Source: Clostridiaceae bacterium (GTDB taxonomy: Bacteria; Bacillota; Clostridia; Saccharofermentanales; UBA5734). From it: a DNA stretch of 15,335 nucleotides. Made by a program: the position numbers and the translations under genes. The DNA lies in contig JAAYBY010000228.1 of NCBI GenBank assembly GCA_012729935.1, forward strand, positions 1 through 15,335, read 5' to 3'. The notes below the pieces were generated by a model that made no database searches, was not told where the DNA came from, and saw only the letters and a program-made list of their open reading frames with translations. Shown here piece after piece: positions 15,169-15,335 of this stretch; the first letter of the stretch is position 1; every line of letters starts with the position of its first letter.

Positions 15169-15335
15169 ATGATAAGTGCAGGGGAGTTTCGCAACGGCGT
15201 CAGCTTCGAAATGGATGGACAAGTTTTTCAGGTCGTTGAATTTCAACACGTTAAGCCTGGCAAAGGATCCGCATTTGTGCGAACAAAATACCGCAATGTC
15301 AAAACAGGCAGCGTCGTTGAACGCACATTTAACCC
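15169..15335 (+). CDS. efp: Elongation factor P (3' partial)
   Basis: The gene runs off the window end; 55 codons are visible. The product starts MISAGEFRNGVSFEMDGQ and continues VVEFQHVKPGKGSAFVRTKY, the diagnostic N-terminal KOW-like domain of EF-P. The lysine in KPGKGSAF is the loop-tip residue that carries post-translational modification in many bacteria. EF-P binds the ribosome near the P-site tRNA and relieves stalling at consecutive prolines. The ATG has TGGAGGAT (15153-15160) as ribosome binding site with about 10 nt spacing, and a promoter is visible upstream. No modification enzyme gene is in the window. Confidence 0.96.
   Translation, partial: MISAGEFRNGVSFEMDGQVFQVVEFQHVKPGKGSAFVRTKYRNVKTGSVVERTFN

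Overview
The window reads as a chromosomal segment of a Bacillota (Firmicutes) bacterium, most likely an anaerobic Clostridia-type organism of moderate GC content. This rests on GGAGG-type ribosome binding sites, sigma-A-like promoters with 17-nt spacers, tRNAs with encoded CCA ends, and a YqeG-EF-P neighbourhood. The species cannot be named from sequence alone. Twelve protein genes are supported (the first lacks its start, the last its end), along with two tRNAs, three intrinsic terminators and several promoters. No CRISPR array, insertion sequence, prophage or integrase was seen.

Region 1 (1-5001) looks like a small flavin and quinone redox cluster. It holds a secreted lipoprotein with a degenerate ApbE-type flavinylation motif, an ApbE/FmnB-like FMN transferase and a three-helix membrane protein. 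These are followed by a MenA/UbiA-type prenyltransferase on the opposite strand and a fumarate-reductase/aspartate-oxidase-like flavoprotein. The mix recalls flavin-based extracellular electron transfer loci (lipoprotein, FmnB, quinone synthesis, reductase), but no Ndh2-like dehydrogenase or clear EetA/EetB is visible. The divergent promoter region (3170-3351) carries a dyad and a long inverted repeat that may be operators.

Region 2 (5081-6325) is a single-pass membrane protein. Its cytoplasmic N-terminus resembles a degenerate PP2C phosphatase, and it has an external SH3b domain. Region 3 (6435-6750) holds tRNA-Gly(TCC) and tRNA-Arg(TCT), each with its own promoter and terminator.

Region 4 (6789-12875) is a co-directional set: a divergent type IIA topoisomerase pair of topoisomerase IV type (parE-like, parC-like), then a membrane-anchored polysaccharide-deacetylase-like protein only 2 nt downstream. 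That last protein has lost the expected catalytic and metal-binding residues and looks like a pseudoenzyme.

Region 5 (12908-15335) has an aspartate kinase on the minus strand, diverging from a YqeG-family HAD phosphatase, followed by the start of the elongation factor P gene. The strongest leads are the flavin cluster with its altered active-site and modification motifs, the pseudo-deacetylase coupled to topoisomerase genes, and the PP2C-like/SH3b protein.
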